DNA of 64,000 nt from Shewanella waksmanii ATCC BAA-643 (GCF_000518805.1 NZ_JAEH01000034.1:1-64000), one strand, 5' to 3'; positions 17,682 to 27,471 are shown, counted from the stretch's first letter. The notes: generated by a model not told the origin, from the letters alone. Translations and numbers: made by a program.

Positions 17682-19475
17682 CTAGCGATACATGGCACTA
17701 ATTTCGCTGGCATACTTATGATAAATCATTTTGCGGCGCAGCTTCATGGTGGGCGTGATCAACCCCGCTTCCATAGAAAATGCTTCGGGTAGTAAAGTGA
17801 ATTTTTTAATTTTTTCAAAACCCGCAAGCTCACTTTGCAGCGTTTTAAGTCGTTGTTCGAAATGCTCAATCACATGACTGTGGCGCAACAACTCTAACGG
17901 AGACTCATATTTCAGGCCTTTTTCTTCTGCCCAAGCTTCTAGCGACTCATAGGCAGGTACAATTAAAGCGGTCACATAGTTCTTGGCATCAGCCACGATG
18001 GCAACCTGCTCAATGAACGGACAACACCCTACAGTGCCTTCAACCCGTTGCGGCGCGATATACTTACCATTAGAAGTTTTCATCAGCTCTTTAATGCGAT
18101 CGGTAATAAACAAGTTGCCCTGCTCATCTAAACGGCCTGCATCACCGGTTTTCAACCAACCATTTTCAAACGTAGCTGCCGTCTCTTCCGGGCGATTGAA
18201 GTAACCACGCATGACGGTATCACCGCGGACTAAAATCTCATCATCTTTACCAATTTTCACTTCAACTTCAGGCAAGGTTTTACCATTCGAGCCCGGCACT
18301 CTGTTTTCTAATGTGTTGCAGGTGACAGTGGCGCAGGTTTCTGTCATGCCAAAACCACATAAAACCGGCACATCAATGCTTTGGAAAAATGCACTCACAG
18401 AGGGATCAAGTGCTGCACCGCCACAAGGCATAAACTTCAAACGGCCGCCCAAAACTTGTTTCAACTTACTAAAAACCAGTTTATCGGCTAGCTTCCACTG
18501 CAAATTAAGCCAGGCTGAACCTTGCTGACGTCCTTGCTGTACTTCCGATTGGCGATGACCCACATTCAAGGCCCAAGCAAATAGTTTCTGCCTTGCCGCC
18601 GGTGCTTTAGACACTTTTTCCTGTACAGCGCTATACACCTTCTCCAAGAAGCGTGGCACGACACAAAGTGTATGTGGACGTACTTTTACGATAGCCTCTT
18701 TGGCTTCCATCGGGTTTTGCAAGTACACATTATGGCCACCGCGACACAAGACATAAAAGCTCCAGCCACGCTCAAAAACATGACTAAGTGGCAAGAACGC
18801 AAGCGACACATCACCGGGGGTGAATGGTAAAAAGTTATCGTGCTGGCGTACAACCGATGCAATATTACGATAATCGAGCATCACCCCTTTAGGATCGCCC
18901 GTGGTACCAGAGGTATAAATAAGGGTTAACAGATCATCTAAATTGGCTGCATCCAGTCGAGTTTGTAATTCAAAATGCAAGTCCGCAGCAAACTCTCGGG
19001 CAATTAACTCATCAAAATGGCAGTGGTTTTCGTTGTCCTGCAACGTTACTTGGCGGTCAAAGACCACAATCTGGGCTAAACTCGGGCAGTCTTTAGTTAA
19101 CTCACATGCCATATCATAATGCTGCTGTTCACCAACAAAAATCACCTTAGCTTCAGCATCATTAACAATATACTTAGCCTGCTCAGGAGTACTGGTTGGG
19201 TATATGGGTACAACAACAGTGCGAGCCTTAAGCGCACCAATATCAGCACAGGTCCACTGCGGCATATTGTTAGCTAACAACGCCACACGGTCTTGGCTTT
19301 TTACACCAAAATGCAATAGCGCCAACGCCACTTTAGTGCTGATACTATCAAACTGGGTCCAGCTCACTTGATACCAAGGAGCTTGCATTTCGAATCCTTC
19401 GAGCGCGATGGCATCACCAAGAGATTGGCTTTGCTGTTTAATAAGATGGATTAGGTGGTATTGCTCGAGTGACAT
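17682..19475 (-). CDS. long-chain acyl-CoA synthetase (AMP-binding, FadD15-like)
   Basis: 597 residues of the ANL superfamily. It activates fatty acids with ATP and CoA through an acyl-adenylate. The P-loop YTSGTTGDPKG is at 187-197; later come the adenylate-binding GFGMTET block, the TGDAGRLDEQG hinge region and the KELMKTSNGKYIAP lysine block. The length and the GWSFYVLCRGG segment match the ~600-residue FadD15-like group rather than E. coli FadD. It ends just before its own terminator and starts ~130 bp from the duplicated ABC-permease fragment. Confidence 0.92.
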   Translation of the reverse strand: MSLEQYHLIHLIKQQSQSLGDAIALEGFEMQAPWYQVSWTQFDSISTKVALALLHFGVKSQDRVALLANNMPQWTCADIGALKARTVVVPIYPTSTPEQAKYIVNDAEAKVIFVGEQQHYDMACELTKDCPSLAQIVVFDRQVTLQDNENHCHFDELIAREFAADLHFELQTRLDAANLDDLLTLIYTSGTTGDPKGVMLDYRNIASVVRQHDNFLPFTPGDVSLAFLPLSHVFERGWSFYVLCRGGHNVYLQNPMEAKEAIVKVRPHTLCVVPRFLEKVYSAVQEKVSKAPAARQKLFAWALNVGHRQSEVQQGRQQGSAWLNLQWKLADKLVFSKLKQVLGGRLKFMPCGGAALDPSVSAFFQSIDVPVLCGFGMTETCATVTCNTLENRVPGSNGKTLPEVEVKIGKDDEILVRGDTVMRGYFNRPEETAATFENGWLKTGDAGRLDEQGNLFITDRIKELMKTSNGKYIAPQRVEGTVGCCPFIEQVAIVADAKNYVTALIVPAYESLEAWAEEKGLKYESPLELLRHSHVIEHFEQRLKTLQSELAGFEKIKKFTLLPEAFSMEAGLITPTMKLRRKMIYHKYASEISAMYR

Positions 19476-19603
19476 GGGTTTAGGCCTTATTTAGCGTACA
19501 GGTGTACCTGTTTTTTTAGTATTTTAACTTTAACATACACTAAAAATAAGAGCTTTTGCTCAAATTCTGTTAACTACCGCACAGATTTTCAACTTTTGTG
19601 CTG

Positions 19604-19744
19604 TTATAACAAATCGCCTGACCAAAGTTTTTTCTTTCCAATCCATAGTGTTAAGCATGCTAGCAACACTAAAGCTACATCAATAAAAATCCAGGGAGAA
19701 AAGTGCTGCTCAGCCGACATCTGTGACATGGAATAGGGTAAATA
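19604..19744. repeat. direct repeat copy 1: orphan duplicate of the 3' end of the ABC permease gene
   Basis: Over 141 bp this matches 21444-21584 at a fixed offset of 1,840 bp. There is one mismatch (19671 A, 21511 G) in the first ~135 positions, then scattered differences before the match fades. It starts at the complement of the permease stop codon and covers its last ~47 codons in the same orientation. Copy 1 has no gene body of its own, so it is a remnant. The unique DNA between the copies (19745-21443) carries two genes. Confidence 0.93.
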
Positions 19745-19827
19745 ACCGGAAATCCACCAGAGGCAATCGGCAATCATGCTGCAGAATTAAGCTTTACATC
19801 TTACCGGCTACATCACTATTTAAGACA

Positions 19828-20340
19828 TTACAATTGATTGCGCTTCTTATCCGCATCCGCCTCTACTGCGAGTTCTGCTGCAAGCTCTGCCAATGCTTCC
19901 TTTTGGTCAGCAACAGCATCAAATTGATACTGCACAAAAGCTTGATAGTACTTATTATTTAACGCATAGAAAGTAAGTAGACCAAATACAATACCAATAA
20001 GATAAATTGGCAGCAGTTTCGATTGAGCATCCATAAATAGCACTGATGGTAAAAACACGCTAAAAAGAACAATCATATAGTAATTGAATGCGGTAGCCGC
20101 AAAAAAAGATCCTCGGGTCACCGCGAAATTAAAACCGCAAAAGACCAATATTGTCCCAAAAAAATAGCCAAGTTGAGGCTCAATGGAAAGTTTCGTATAT
20201 GTCGCAAGAATTACGTAGTTAAGTGTAGTAATCGAAAAAATCATCAACATTGTTGAAGATAGAAAGGCAACAATGGCTTTTAAGGGGGGCAGGAGGCCAA
20301 CAATATCATCATCGCTTCTTGGAATATTGCTCGGTTTCAT
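19828..20340 (-). CDS. four-helix membrane protein, candidate immunity partner
   Basis: 170 residues with four hydrophobic segments (about 18-48, 58-75, 80-102, 105-125) and a charged alanine/glutamate-rich C-terminal helix (ALAELAAELAVEADADKKRNQL). No family recognised. Its ATG overlaps the stop of the upstream 313-residue gene (TAATG), so the two are translationally coupled. A small polytopic protein encoded right after a protein with a pore-like hydrophobic hairpin region is the usual layout for effector and immunity; that is inference. Confidence 0.6.
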   Translation of the reverse strand: MKPSNIPRSDDDIVGLLPPLKAIVAFLSSTMLMIFSITTLNYVILATYTKLSIEPQLGYFFGTILVFCGFNFAVTRGSFFAATAFNYYMIVLFSVFLPSVLFMDAQSKLLPIYLIGIVFGLLTFYALNNKYYQAFVQYQFDAVADQKEALAELAAELAVEADADKKRNQL

Positions 20341-21281
20341 TAGTCATTGACCTCTTCGTACACGCCGATAGCCAAGGCTTTCACAGTACCGGTTAGTGCA
20401 CTACCAGAAAAACTCAAAGATGCACCAACCGCATCTTTGAGTTGTAAACGAAATGCATGGGTTATCTGGGTGCCAGTATACTTTTTAATCAGCCCCTTTC
20501 TGCTCAACGATTTAATCATCCGGCCAGAAGCACCAGGCAAATTTAATCTGGCTATTTCATTATTTAGTCGCCTTTTCTCTGGTCGAGATAAGCCTTTTAA
20601 AATCTGCAAAGTGCTCTTAGATGTGCCCACTTGCATCATTTTAATCGTCTTTATCATAGAGGCCGATGCGGCACCCGCTCCAGCTAAAGAGATAAGATCA
20701 AGTGCCCTTGTCGCTTGTCGATACCACTCATTTGAATCTAGCAAATCATTAAACTGAGGCTTTGAATACTCATTGAATGTACGTATCCCACCATTTGCAC
20801 ACTGCAAAGCACTTGCTGAAGCGGCACCTACCGCTAGATAAGTCACCACACTACTAGTTCCACCCGTTAACGGAATCGCTGCACCACTGCCTAATATGAC
20901 AGTCCAGCCAATAAAAGCTGCACCACAACTCAATATGGTGCCAGCAACTTCCGATACGAGTTTTGACTCTCGGATATTACCTTGACTCCCCCGCAAGTGG
21001 GACGCAAAGGCTGCTTGATTCATCGCTTTAGGCGGTTCCCGAAGCACTATTTTGACAGGGTCAATACGGCATACTGGCTCAAAGGGGCGTAATTCAACAA
21101 TATTGAACTGACCATCAATATAAACAACACCCGCACCTGTGAGACCGGAGATAGCATCGATATTATCAAAGAGCGTTTTTGTGTCTAATTGTGATTGTAT
21201 TCGCTGACTCAGTTGCTCATCAAAAAACGCTCGCGTACTTGAGTTGAATGTTGGCCGTCCATTTGCCATTGCTATTGTCAT
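20340..21281 (-). CDS. unknown protein with glycine/alanine-rich hydrophobic region, candidate membrane-disrupting toxin
   Basis: 313 residues from the ATG at 21281 (GGAAGGA just upstream; an alternative ATG is at 21293). No signal peptide. Residues ~115-170 are a run of hydrophobic helices rich in Gly, Ala and Ser (TILSCGAAFIGWTVILGSG, VVTYLAVGAASASAL), followed by an amphipathic basic region (SRPEKRRLNNEIARL, LSRKGLIKKYTG). This resembles the general layout of membrane-permeabilising type VI effectors such as the Tme type, but I cannot show homology. It is one of two cargo genes between the 141-bp direct repeats. Confidence 0.55.
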   Translation of the reverse strand: MTIAMANGRPTFNSSTRAFFDEQLSQRIQSQLDTKTLFDNIDAISGLTGAGVVYIDGQFNIVELRPFEPVCRIDPVKIVLREPPKAMNQAAFASHLRGSQGNIRESKLVSEVAGTILSCGAAFIGWTVILGSGAAIPLTGGTSSVVTYLAVGAASASALQCANGGIRTFNEYSKPQFNDLLDSNEWYRQATRALDLISLAGAGAASASMIKTIKMMQVGTSKSTLQILKGLSRPEKRRLNNEIARLNLPGASGRMIKSLSRKGLIKKYTGTQITHAFRLQLKDAVGASLSFSGSALTGTVKALAIGVYEEVND

Positions 21282-21443
21282 GGTTCCTTCCATGTTGTGA
21301 ACACAAGGATGTTATTGTACTCAACAAAAATGAATTAACCATTGCCGCAAAGTATTACAAACAACCGAAGAACATCGCTTAGCACTATTTTTCAGCGCAC
21401 TGCCAATGGGTTATTCACCAACAGAAACTACAACGAATTCAGC

Positions 21444-21584
21444 TTATAACAAATCGCCTGACCAAAGTTTTTTCTTTCCAATCCATAGTGTTAAGCATGC
21501 TGGCAACACTAAAGCTACATCAATAAAAATCCAGGGAGAAAAGTGCTGCTCAGCCGACATCTGTGACATGGAATAAGATAAATA
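21444..21584. repeat. direct repeat copy 2: 3' end of the intact ABC permease gene
   Basis: This copy lies inside the functional permease gene and ends at its stop codon (complement of TTA at 21444-21446). It is the counterpart of 19604-19744. Confidence 0.93.
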
Positions 21585-22712
21585 GGCCGAATAAACCACC
21601 ACCACCGCCATGGCGAGCGAAATATGTAGCACCCGATGTGATAAACAACCTAAGCCCAGCAGCAAAGCGCTGCCAACAAAAGTCGTGATCACCAAGTGAA
21701 GCCACATTAATAAGGTAATATCACTATTAAACGCCGCCACGATTGCGGCTGTCACGGCCATTAGCGCTACAATAATACCAATCAGTCGATTTTGACCACG
21801 AATAAACAGCTCGATCATTCCCTGTTTGCCATCAAAACCTGGTAATAAATAGAGTGTTTCTACCCCGCGCCAACGCTGAATACGACACCAATGCACCATG
21901 GCGCACAACACACATATAAACTGCGAAAACAAAAATAACACAGGCATCTGACTGCCCATTGCCGCCGCGATAGCCGCGCCAACAATCGTCATGACCGGCA
22001 ATAGCAGTAAGGCCATCACCAATAGCGGACCGACAAAGTAGCTCAAGGGATGCAAAAACGATTCAAGTCGATTGAGCAACTTGCCACTGCCTAGATTCGG
22101 CAGCCAAAACCAGCCCATTTCTAAGCCATTTTGATACACACTTCTGGCGTCCGCATGCCACGTAGCTGCCGACAGCTGCCGGTATAACAGTATACTTGCT
22201 GTCATGAGTACCACTGCGAGCAAACCGTTATATTGCTGTAAGTGACTGGCTAAATCCGGTAGAAAAGGCAAACTGATAAACAACACAAAAGACATATGAA
22301 AAGTGGCCGGTCTTTTGCGGGTTACACTAATAAAAGCTAACCCCAGTAGAGTCGCCAATAGAAACTCCGTTATATAGTTTTCTATCTGCCAAAACTGGGC
22401 TATTACCATCGCCAAACAGCTAGATATCAACATGATGAAACCGGACTGCACGAGTAAATTTTTATGGTAGTCGGGAACCAAGTTAGCCCATTCGGTAGCA
22501 TCGAGTCGCATTAACTGCCATGCCACCGCAGTGGCACTTGAGACCTGCATCATGGATAGCATGATGCTGAAATCATTAATTTTGTCGGGTGCTAGCAAAG
22601 GTGCTACCACAATCATGACTAACGCCATTAGCGCCACACCTAAAAAGCTGGCACTACCCACATCAAAAAACCAGAATCGCATCATGCCTTTCAATGGCGC
22701 CAAACTATTCAT
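21444..22712 (-). CDS. ABC transporter membrane subunit of a YtrA-regulated operon
   Basis: 422 residues with about ten to twelve hydrophobic segments over the whole length, as in large ABC-2-like permeases that partner GntR(YtrA)-ATPase pairs. The start overlaps the stop of the ATPase gene by 4 bp (ATGA), making the assignment by context strong and by sequence weaker. Substrate unknown. Its last ~47 codons are duplicated 1.84 kb downstream around a two-gene insert. Confidence 0.75.
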   Translation of the reverse strand: MNSLAPLKGMMRFWFFDVGSASFLGVALMALVMIVVAPLLAPDKINDFSIMLSMMQVSSATAVAWQLMRLDATEWANLVPDYHKNLLVQSGFIMLISSCLAMVIAQFWQIENYITEFLLATLLGLAFISVTRKRPATFHMSFVLFISLPFLPDLASHLQQYNGLLAVVLMTASILLYRQLSAATWHADARSVYQNGLEMGWFWLPNLGSGKLLNRLESFLHPLSYFVGPLLVMALLLLPVMTIVGAAIAAAMGSQMPVLFLFSQFICVLCAMVHWCRIQRWRGVETLYLLPGFDGKQGMIELFIRGQNRLIGIIVALMAVTAAIVAAFNSDITLLMWLHLVITTFVGSALLLGLGCLSHRVLHISLAMAVVVVYSAYLSYSMSQMSAEQHFSPWIFIDVALVLPACLTLWIGKKKLWSGDLL

Positions 22713-23560
22713 CGGTGTAACTCCATGAACAGCTGCTCTAAGCTGACCGATTCGCTACTTTGTACTGCGGCATCATCATTGAAGCTCCGCAGGTAATTGT
22801 CCACCAACACGCTGTCTCCGCAGCGGTTCAGTACATTAAAAGAGTCCGGCAACGCGTGCCCGGAGGCCAGTTTGAGTAATTTAACTTGCTCCCGAATGCT
22901 ATCCATCTCCTTAAATAGGACTAACTTGCCGGCTTTGATCAACGCCAAGTGACTGGCGACTCGCTCTAAATCTGATGTGATATGCGATGAAAATAACACG
23001 GCTGAACCGGAATCTAGCGCCAAATCAAATAGATCAGCCATAAAGCGGCGTCTGGCAATGGGGTCAAGGCTGGCAACAGGCTCATCAAGGATCAATAATT
23101 TGGGGCGATAAGCCATCGCCATGATCAGTGCTAGCGATTGTCGTTGACCCACAGATAGACGTTGGACCTGCTTGGTCCCATCCAGCTCAAAACGCTGCAG
23201 CCAATCTTGTTCTAATGCGATATCCCACTGCGGATAAAAAGAGCTATGCAAACTCAGCGCTTTTTCAACGGTAAAGCCTTCATAGCCAAACGGTTGCTGT
23301 GGCACATAACCCAGTTGTGACTTAGTGGCAGAGGCAATATTGGCCACCGACTCACCCATCACTTCAACGCAGCCTTGGTCAATCTGTAAAATACCCAATG
23401 CACAACGCATCAAGGTGGACTTGCCCGCGCCATTTTGCCCCAGCAATCCCACAACCATCCCCGAGTGAAGTTCAATAGAGAGATTATCAATAGCCGTGGT
23501 ATCACCGAACTGTTTGACTACACTCTTAAAGGCTAAAATTGGTTCCACATTCATCTCCAT
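22709..23560 (-). CDS. ABC transporter ATP-binding protein
   Basis: 283 residues. Walker A is GLLGQNGAGKST, the signature is RLSVGQRQSLALIMA, Walker B is LLILDEPVASLD and the switch His is in LFSSHITSDLERV. I chose the ATG at 23560 over the TTG at 23575 because the ATG has AGGT 7 nt upstream and avoids a non-conserved leader. The gene is second in a gntR-ATPase-permease operon. Confidence 0.92.
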   Translation of the reverse strand: MEMNVEPILAFKSVVKQFGDTTAIDNLSIELHSGMVVGLLGQNGAGKSTLMRCALGILQIDQGCVEVMGESVANIASATKSQLGYVPQQPFGYEGFTVEKALSLHSSFYPQWDIALEQDWLQRFELDGTKQVQRLSVGQRQSLALIMAMAYRPKLLILDEPVASLDPIARRRFMADLFDLALDSGSAVLFSSHITSDLERVASHLALIKAGKLVLFKEMDSIREQVKLLKLASGHALPDSFNVLNRCGDSVLVDNYLRSFNDDAAVQSSESVSLEQLFMELHR

Positions 23561-23587
23561 TGCCTGACCTACCAATAGTAATTTGGG

Positions 23588-23959
23588 TTACTTCCAGTGT
23601 TTTGTTAACGCATCTTGTAGCTGTTCAATTGATACACCCAGCTGTTTAGCTTGGGCGATTAATGCTTGCAGTTGAGGTGTAAGTAGCTCAGTGCTATCGC
23701 TGTCGACGTCTGTTTGCCGTTCTGCCACGCGTGTCGGCTGCCCACGGCGGCGCTCAAGCCAGCCTTGTTCTACCAGCATTTGAATCGCGCGGGAAACTGT
23801 CATCGGGTTGACGGCAAGGTGCTCGGCAATCTGCCTAACAGAAGGCAATACCTGCGCCGTTTGCCATTGGCCGCCCACAATCAAACGAATAATCTGTTCG
23901 TTTAATTGGCGATAAATGGGTTCGCCACTACTGGGGTTGACATTTAGTTGTTCTAACAT
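23588..23959 (-). CDS. GntR-family (YtrA-type) transcriptional regulator
   Basis: 123 residues: one winged-helix domain (SGEPIYRQLNEQIIRLIVGGQW, VLPSVRQIAEHLAVNPMTVSRAIQMLVEQGWLERRRG) followed by a short ~45-residue helical dimerisation tail, the size of the YtrA subfamily. These repress their own ABC operon. Stop is 28 bp before the ATPase start. A perfect palindrome lies just upstream of the start codon. Confidence 0.9.
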   Translation of the reverse strand: MLEQLNVNPSSGEPIYRQLNEQIIRLIVGGQWQTAQVLPSVRQIAEHLAVNPMTVSRAIQMLVEQGWLERRRGQPTRVAERQTDVDSDSTELLTPQLQALIAQAKQLGVSIEQLQDALTKHWK

Positions 23960-23973
23960 TAGCCTTTAATTAC

Positions 23974-23985
23974 TGTATTAATACA
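23974..23985. promoter_or_regulatory. candidate YtrA-type operator
   Basis: TGTATTAATACA is a perfect 12-bp palindrome 15 bp upstream of the gntR start codon, in the region shared with the divergent hydrolase gene. The following GATACACCGATACAC repeats part of the motif. Auto-repression through this site is inferred. Confidence 0.55.
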
Positions 23986-24051
23986 TTGATACACCGATAC
24001 ACTATTTAAATTACCACAGATACAAGAAATTTCAACAAAGGAATAAGTATC

Positions 24052-25611
24052 ATGTTTGATGGAACACTCGACCCAACACGGCAGACAACGAGCCTACAAC
24101 CCAAATATCGACTGGCACTAAAAACCATTTTGCCAGCTGTACTTGCCCTAAGTAGCTATAGCTTCCCCATTGCAGCTATGGCCAATACAGAAGTACCGCA
24201 ACCAGAAGCCCAGCACGCTTGTTACGTAACAGGCTTGTCAGAACAGGTTCGCTGCGGCTCGATATTGGTACCAGAGAATCATCAACAACCTGAAGGCAAG
24301 CAGATCGCCATTCATTACACTGTGTTGCCAGCGATTAAATCAAACTTTGGTGCAGAGGCATTTTTGGCGATAGCAGGCGGCCCCGGCCAATCTGCCATTG
24401 ATAACGCCGCTTACTTTGACAAAGTTTTTAGTAAGGTACGCCAATACCGCGACATTTTACTAATCGATCAGCGTGGAACTGGCCGTTCTAACCCTCTTAA
24501 TTGTGAAGGTGAAGGCTTTGAAGCCGGTTTGGCACTCAATGATGAAAGCATTGATATTGCCGCAACCACACAGCACTGTTTAGATGAGCAAACCGCAGAC
24601 ATCACTCAATACGGCAGTGAAAGTGCACTTAAAGATTTTGAGGCTGTCCGTCAGCATTTGGGTTATAGCAAGCTTCATCTTTATGGTATTTCTTACGGTA
24701 GCCGTATGGCGCAATTGTATATGCGCCACTATCCACAGGTGCTAGAAACCGTGACCCTGGACGGTGTGGTCCCGATGCAACAAAGTGTGGTCGCCATTGG
24801 TGACGCCATTGAGCGAGCAACACAAATACTGCTTGATGAATGCCAAACAACGCCACTTTGCCAGCAGTCCTTCCCTACACTAGCCGCAGACTTTGCCAAA
24901 GTAGACAGTCGCTTGGCCGAAGCCGCTATTACCACCACGACGCGTCACCCGCTTACTGGTGAAGCAAGTGAACTGCTTCTCACCCGTTCTAAATTCATGG
25001 GTGCAATAAGAATGGCTATGTATGGCGCTAACATTCGCGCACTTCTGCCCTATGCCATTAACCAAGCTGCACAAGACAACTTCCAGCCCATTCTAGGCTT
25101 GTATGCACTCAACATGGATGGCATCGGCTTAGCTATGGGTATGCACTCTTCTGTCGTCTGTGGCGAAGATTGGCCAAGGCTTGATGATGCGATGCGTCAG
25201 CAATTACAAAGCAACTACTTTGGCGAGCAGATGTTAATCGGCTTTGATGAGTCTTGCCCAATTTGGAATATGCCGGCAGTCAGTGAAGATTTTAGCGATG
25301 CCATCGCGAGTGACATCCCGACCTTACTTCTGTCAGGAGAAAATGACCCTGCCACGCCACCAAGCTGGGCAGAACTGGCCATGGAGAAGATGACCAACGC
25401 AACTCACCTAATAGCTCCCTACGCTACCCATGGTGTCGCACATCAATCTTGCGCCAACAACCTAATAGCAGACTTGGTAAACAGTAGAGATGTAGCACAA
25501 CTCGATAGCGAGTGCTTAAGCCGCGATGTCAGCCGTAACTTTTACCTTAATGCCAGCACAGTCGAGACAACCACCGCCGCCAACGATGCCCAAGGAGCGA
25601 GCAATGATTAA
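24052..25611 (+). CDS. secreted alpha/beta hydrolase with TAP-like C-terminal domain (aminopeptidase-like)
   Basis: 519 residues. N-terminal hydrophobic export segment within residues ~22-45 (probable cleavage after AAMA). The hydrolase core has the oxyanion block AIAGGPGQSA (~107-116), DQRGTGRSNPLNC (~139-151), and the nucleophile elbow GISYGS with Ser214. The acid and base are in LLSGENDPATPP and APYATHGVAHQSC. The TAP C-terminal domain is typical of tripeptidyl aminopeptidases and proline iminopeptidase relatives acting on peptides in the periplasm. It overlaps the downstream ABC ATPase gene by 8 bp, so peptide processing may be linked to the exporter. Confidence 0.85.
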   Translation: MFDGTLDPTRQTTSLQPKYRLALKTILPAVLALSSYSFPIAAMANTEVPQPEAQHACYVTGLSEQVRCGSILVPENHQQPEGKQIAIHYTVLPAIKSNFGAEAFLAIAGGPGQSAIDNAAYFDKVFSKVRQYRDILLIDQRGTGRSNPLNCEGEGFEAGLALNDESIDIAATTQHCLDEQTADITQYGSESALKDFEAVRQHLGYSKLHLYGISYGSRMAQLYMRHYPQVLETVTLDGVVPMQQSVVAIGDAIERATQILLDECQTTPLCQQSFPTLAADFAKVDSRLAEAAITTTTRHPLTGEASELLLTRSKFMGAIRMAMYGANIRALLPYAINQAAQDNFQPILGLYALNMDGIGLAMGMHSSVVCGEDWPRLDDAMRQQLQSNYFGEQMLIGFDESCPIWNMPAVSEDFSDAIASDIPTLLLSGENDPATPPSWAELAMEKMTNATHLIAPYATHGVAHQSCANNLIADLVNSRDVAQLDSECLSRDVSRNFYLNASTVETTTAANDAQGASND

Positions 25612-26338
25612 AGTAGCCAACCTATCTAAACGCATTGGTGATGTACAAGCACTCAATGACTTAAGTTTTAGTGCTCAAGATGGCCAAATAACCGGATTGC
25701 TCGGTCCTAATGGCGCGGGAAAAACGACCTGCCTACGTACGGTTTTTGGATTACTGAAACCCGATGCTGGCCATGCCGAAATAGACGGTATTGATGTGGC
25801 GAAATCCCCCATAGAAGCCAAGCAGCAACTGGGTTTATTTCCGGATCCATTTGGCCTATATGAGCGCCTCACGCCAAGGGAATATATTCGCTACTTTGCT
25901 GAACTCAACGGTTTAAGTGGCAAGCAAGCCAAACAGGCGGCTGCAAAAGTCTTAGATAAGCTGCACATGAACGATATTGCTGACCGTAAATGCAAAGGGT
26001 TTTCACAGGGTCAAAGAATGAAAACCGCCTTGGCTCAAGCCATTGTGCATGAACCCACTAATATCATACTCGACGAGCCGACTCGCGGCTTAGATGTGAT
26101 GAGTACCCGCGTACTACGTGATATTTTGCGCGACTTAAAGCAGCAAGGTCATTGTGTGCTGTTCTCCAGCCATGTGATGCAAGAAGTGGCAGCACTGTGT
26201 GATCAGGTCATTGTTATGGCAGACGGCAAAGTCGTTGCGGTCGGTAGCCCTGACGAACTCTGTCAGCAAACAGGCAAAGCATCGCTAGAAGATGCCTTTA
26301 TTCAATTAATCGGCACAGACGAGGGAATCGCGGCATGA
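25604..26338 (+). CDS. ABC transporter ATP-binding protein (NatA-like)
   Basis: 244 residues. Walker A GLLGPNGAGKTTCLR, signature GFSQGQRMKTALAQA, Walker B NIILDEPTRGLD and switch FSSHVMQEV. The frame is open further upstream, but the ATG at 25604 has CAAGGAGC 6 nt away and matches family N-termini. ATPases of this type drive Na+/drug or peptide export with an ABC-2 permease; the next gene is that permease. Confidence 0.92.
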   Translation: MIKVANLSKRIGDVQALNDLSFSAQDGQITGLLGPNGAGKTTCLRTVFGLLKPDAGHAEIDGIDVAKSPIEAKQQLGLFPDPFGLYERLTPREYIRYFAELNGLSGKQAKQAAAKVLDKLHMNDIADRKCKGFSQGQRMKTALAQAIVHEPTNIILDEPTRGLDVMSTRVLRDILRDLKQQGHCVLFSSHVMQEVAALCDQVIVMADGKVVAVGSPDELCQQTGKASLEDAFIQLIGTDEGIAA

Positions 26339-27471
26339 TAGCGCAAATACGTACCATGTTAAAAAAGGAATTAACCGACGCAGCACGTGATAAGCGCTCA
26401 GTCATGGCCGGGCTTTATTATGCGATAGGTGCGCCATTAATGATGTGCGGCATGTTTATGTTGCTGATAAGCCAAGTTACCAGTCCAGATGCCCTCAATA
26501 TCAACATTGAGCACTCAGAGCGGGCCCCAGACTTAGTCAAGTTTTTAGCCAGTAATGATATTACGTCTATTGATGATAGCAGCCGCAAAGATATCGTACT
26601 GAGCATTAGCGAAGACTATGCCAGCAATATGGCGAAAGGTTTGCCAGCTGAGCTCACGCTTAGCGCAGATAACTCTGACGAAAAGTTACAATCATCGATT
26701 CGCCGCTTAGAGAAAAGCTTACAGCTATACAGCGCCGAAATGGGCAGCTTGCGCCTGATTGCTCGCGGCATTGACCCTAAAGTTGTACAGCCTATCAAAG
26801 TTAATGTGGAAGATCAGGCAACCGCTGATTCTAAAGGTGGCATGATTCTGGGCGTGGCGACCTTCATGATGATATATGCCGTATTCATTTCAGGCATGAA
26901 CTTAGCCATCGACACTTCAGCGGGCGAACGTGAACGTAACTCGTTAGCACTGCTGCTGAGTCACCCGGTGACCACACGACAAATTGTGTGGGCTAAAATG
27001 GCCGCCGTCACTGTCTTCGCCATGTTAGGTCTACTGCTGACCTTAGTGATCTCCAAAATTGCTTATGGTTTTGTGCCGTGGCAGGAGCTGGGCTTTAGCG
27101 TCAACTTAACCCCTGAGTTTATTGCATTGATGCTGATTGTGAGCTTACCCATCGCGCTAATGGCGGCAGCACTACAACTGTTTGTATCGTTTATGGCCAA
27201 ATCATTTAAAGAGGCACAATCCTATCTCACCATCGTGCTCGTCGTGCCTATGATGCTGTCGCTCGCAGCGAGCTATAACATCGCCCCAGATACGATGCAA
27301 TGGCTACCCGTTTCAGGGCAGATGCAGGCGCTAATTGCGTTCATCAAAGGCAAGGAGATCCCTATGTTGCAACTGTTATTGTCATCGGCATCTACGCTAG
27401 CCATCGCCTTTGCACTGACATTTGGAATGGAAAAATCCCTTAAAAGCGAAAAAATTGTTTTCGGCTTATAA
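26335..27471 (+). CDS. ABC-2 type permease (NatB-like)
   Basis: 378 residues. One N-terminal helix (~22-45), a ~120-residue extracytoplasmic region, then five helices from ~175 (MILGVATFMMIYAVFISGMNLAID, with the family block TSAGERERNSLALLLSHPV). The start overlaps the ATPase stop (ATGA). It forms the transporter with the preceding ATPase; the substrate is unknown. Confidence 0.88.
   Translation: MIAQIRTMLKKELTDAARDKRSVMAGLYYAIGAPLMMCGMFMLLISQVTSPDALNINIEHSERAPDLVKFLASNDITSIDDSSRKDIVLSISEDYASNMAKGLPAELTLSADNSDEKLQSSIRRLEKSLQLYSAEMGSLRLIARGIDPKVVQPIKVNVEDQATADSKGGMILGVATFMMIYAVFISGMNLAIDTSAGERERNSLALLLSHPVTTRQIVWAKMAAVTVFAMLGLLLTLVISKIAYGFVPWQELGFSVNLTPEFIALMLIVSLPIALMAAALQLFVSFMAKSFKEAQSYLTIVLVVPMMLSLAASYNIAPDTMQWLPVSGQMQALIAFIKGKEIPMLQLLLSSASTLAIAFALTFGMEKSLKSEKIVFGL

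Noticed and set aside
19828..21281. Type VI secretion effector pair as a firm call
   Set aside because: No T6SS genes, PAAR, VgrG, Rhs or MIX sequences are in the window and no family match was recognised; kept only as a hypothesis.
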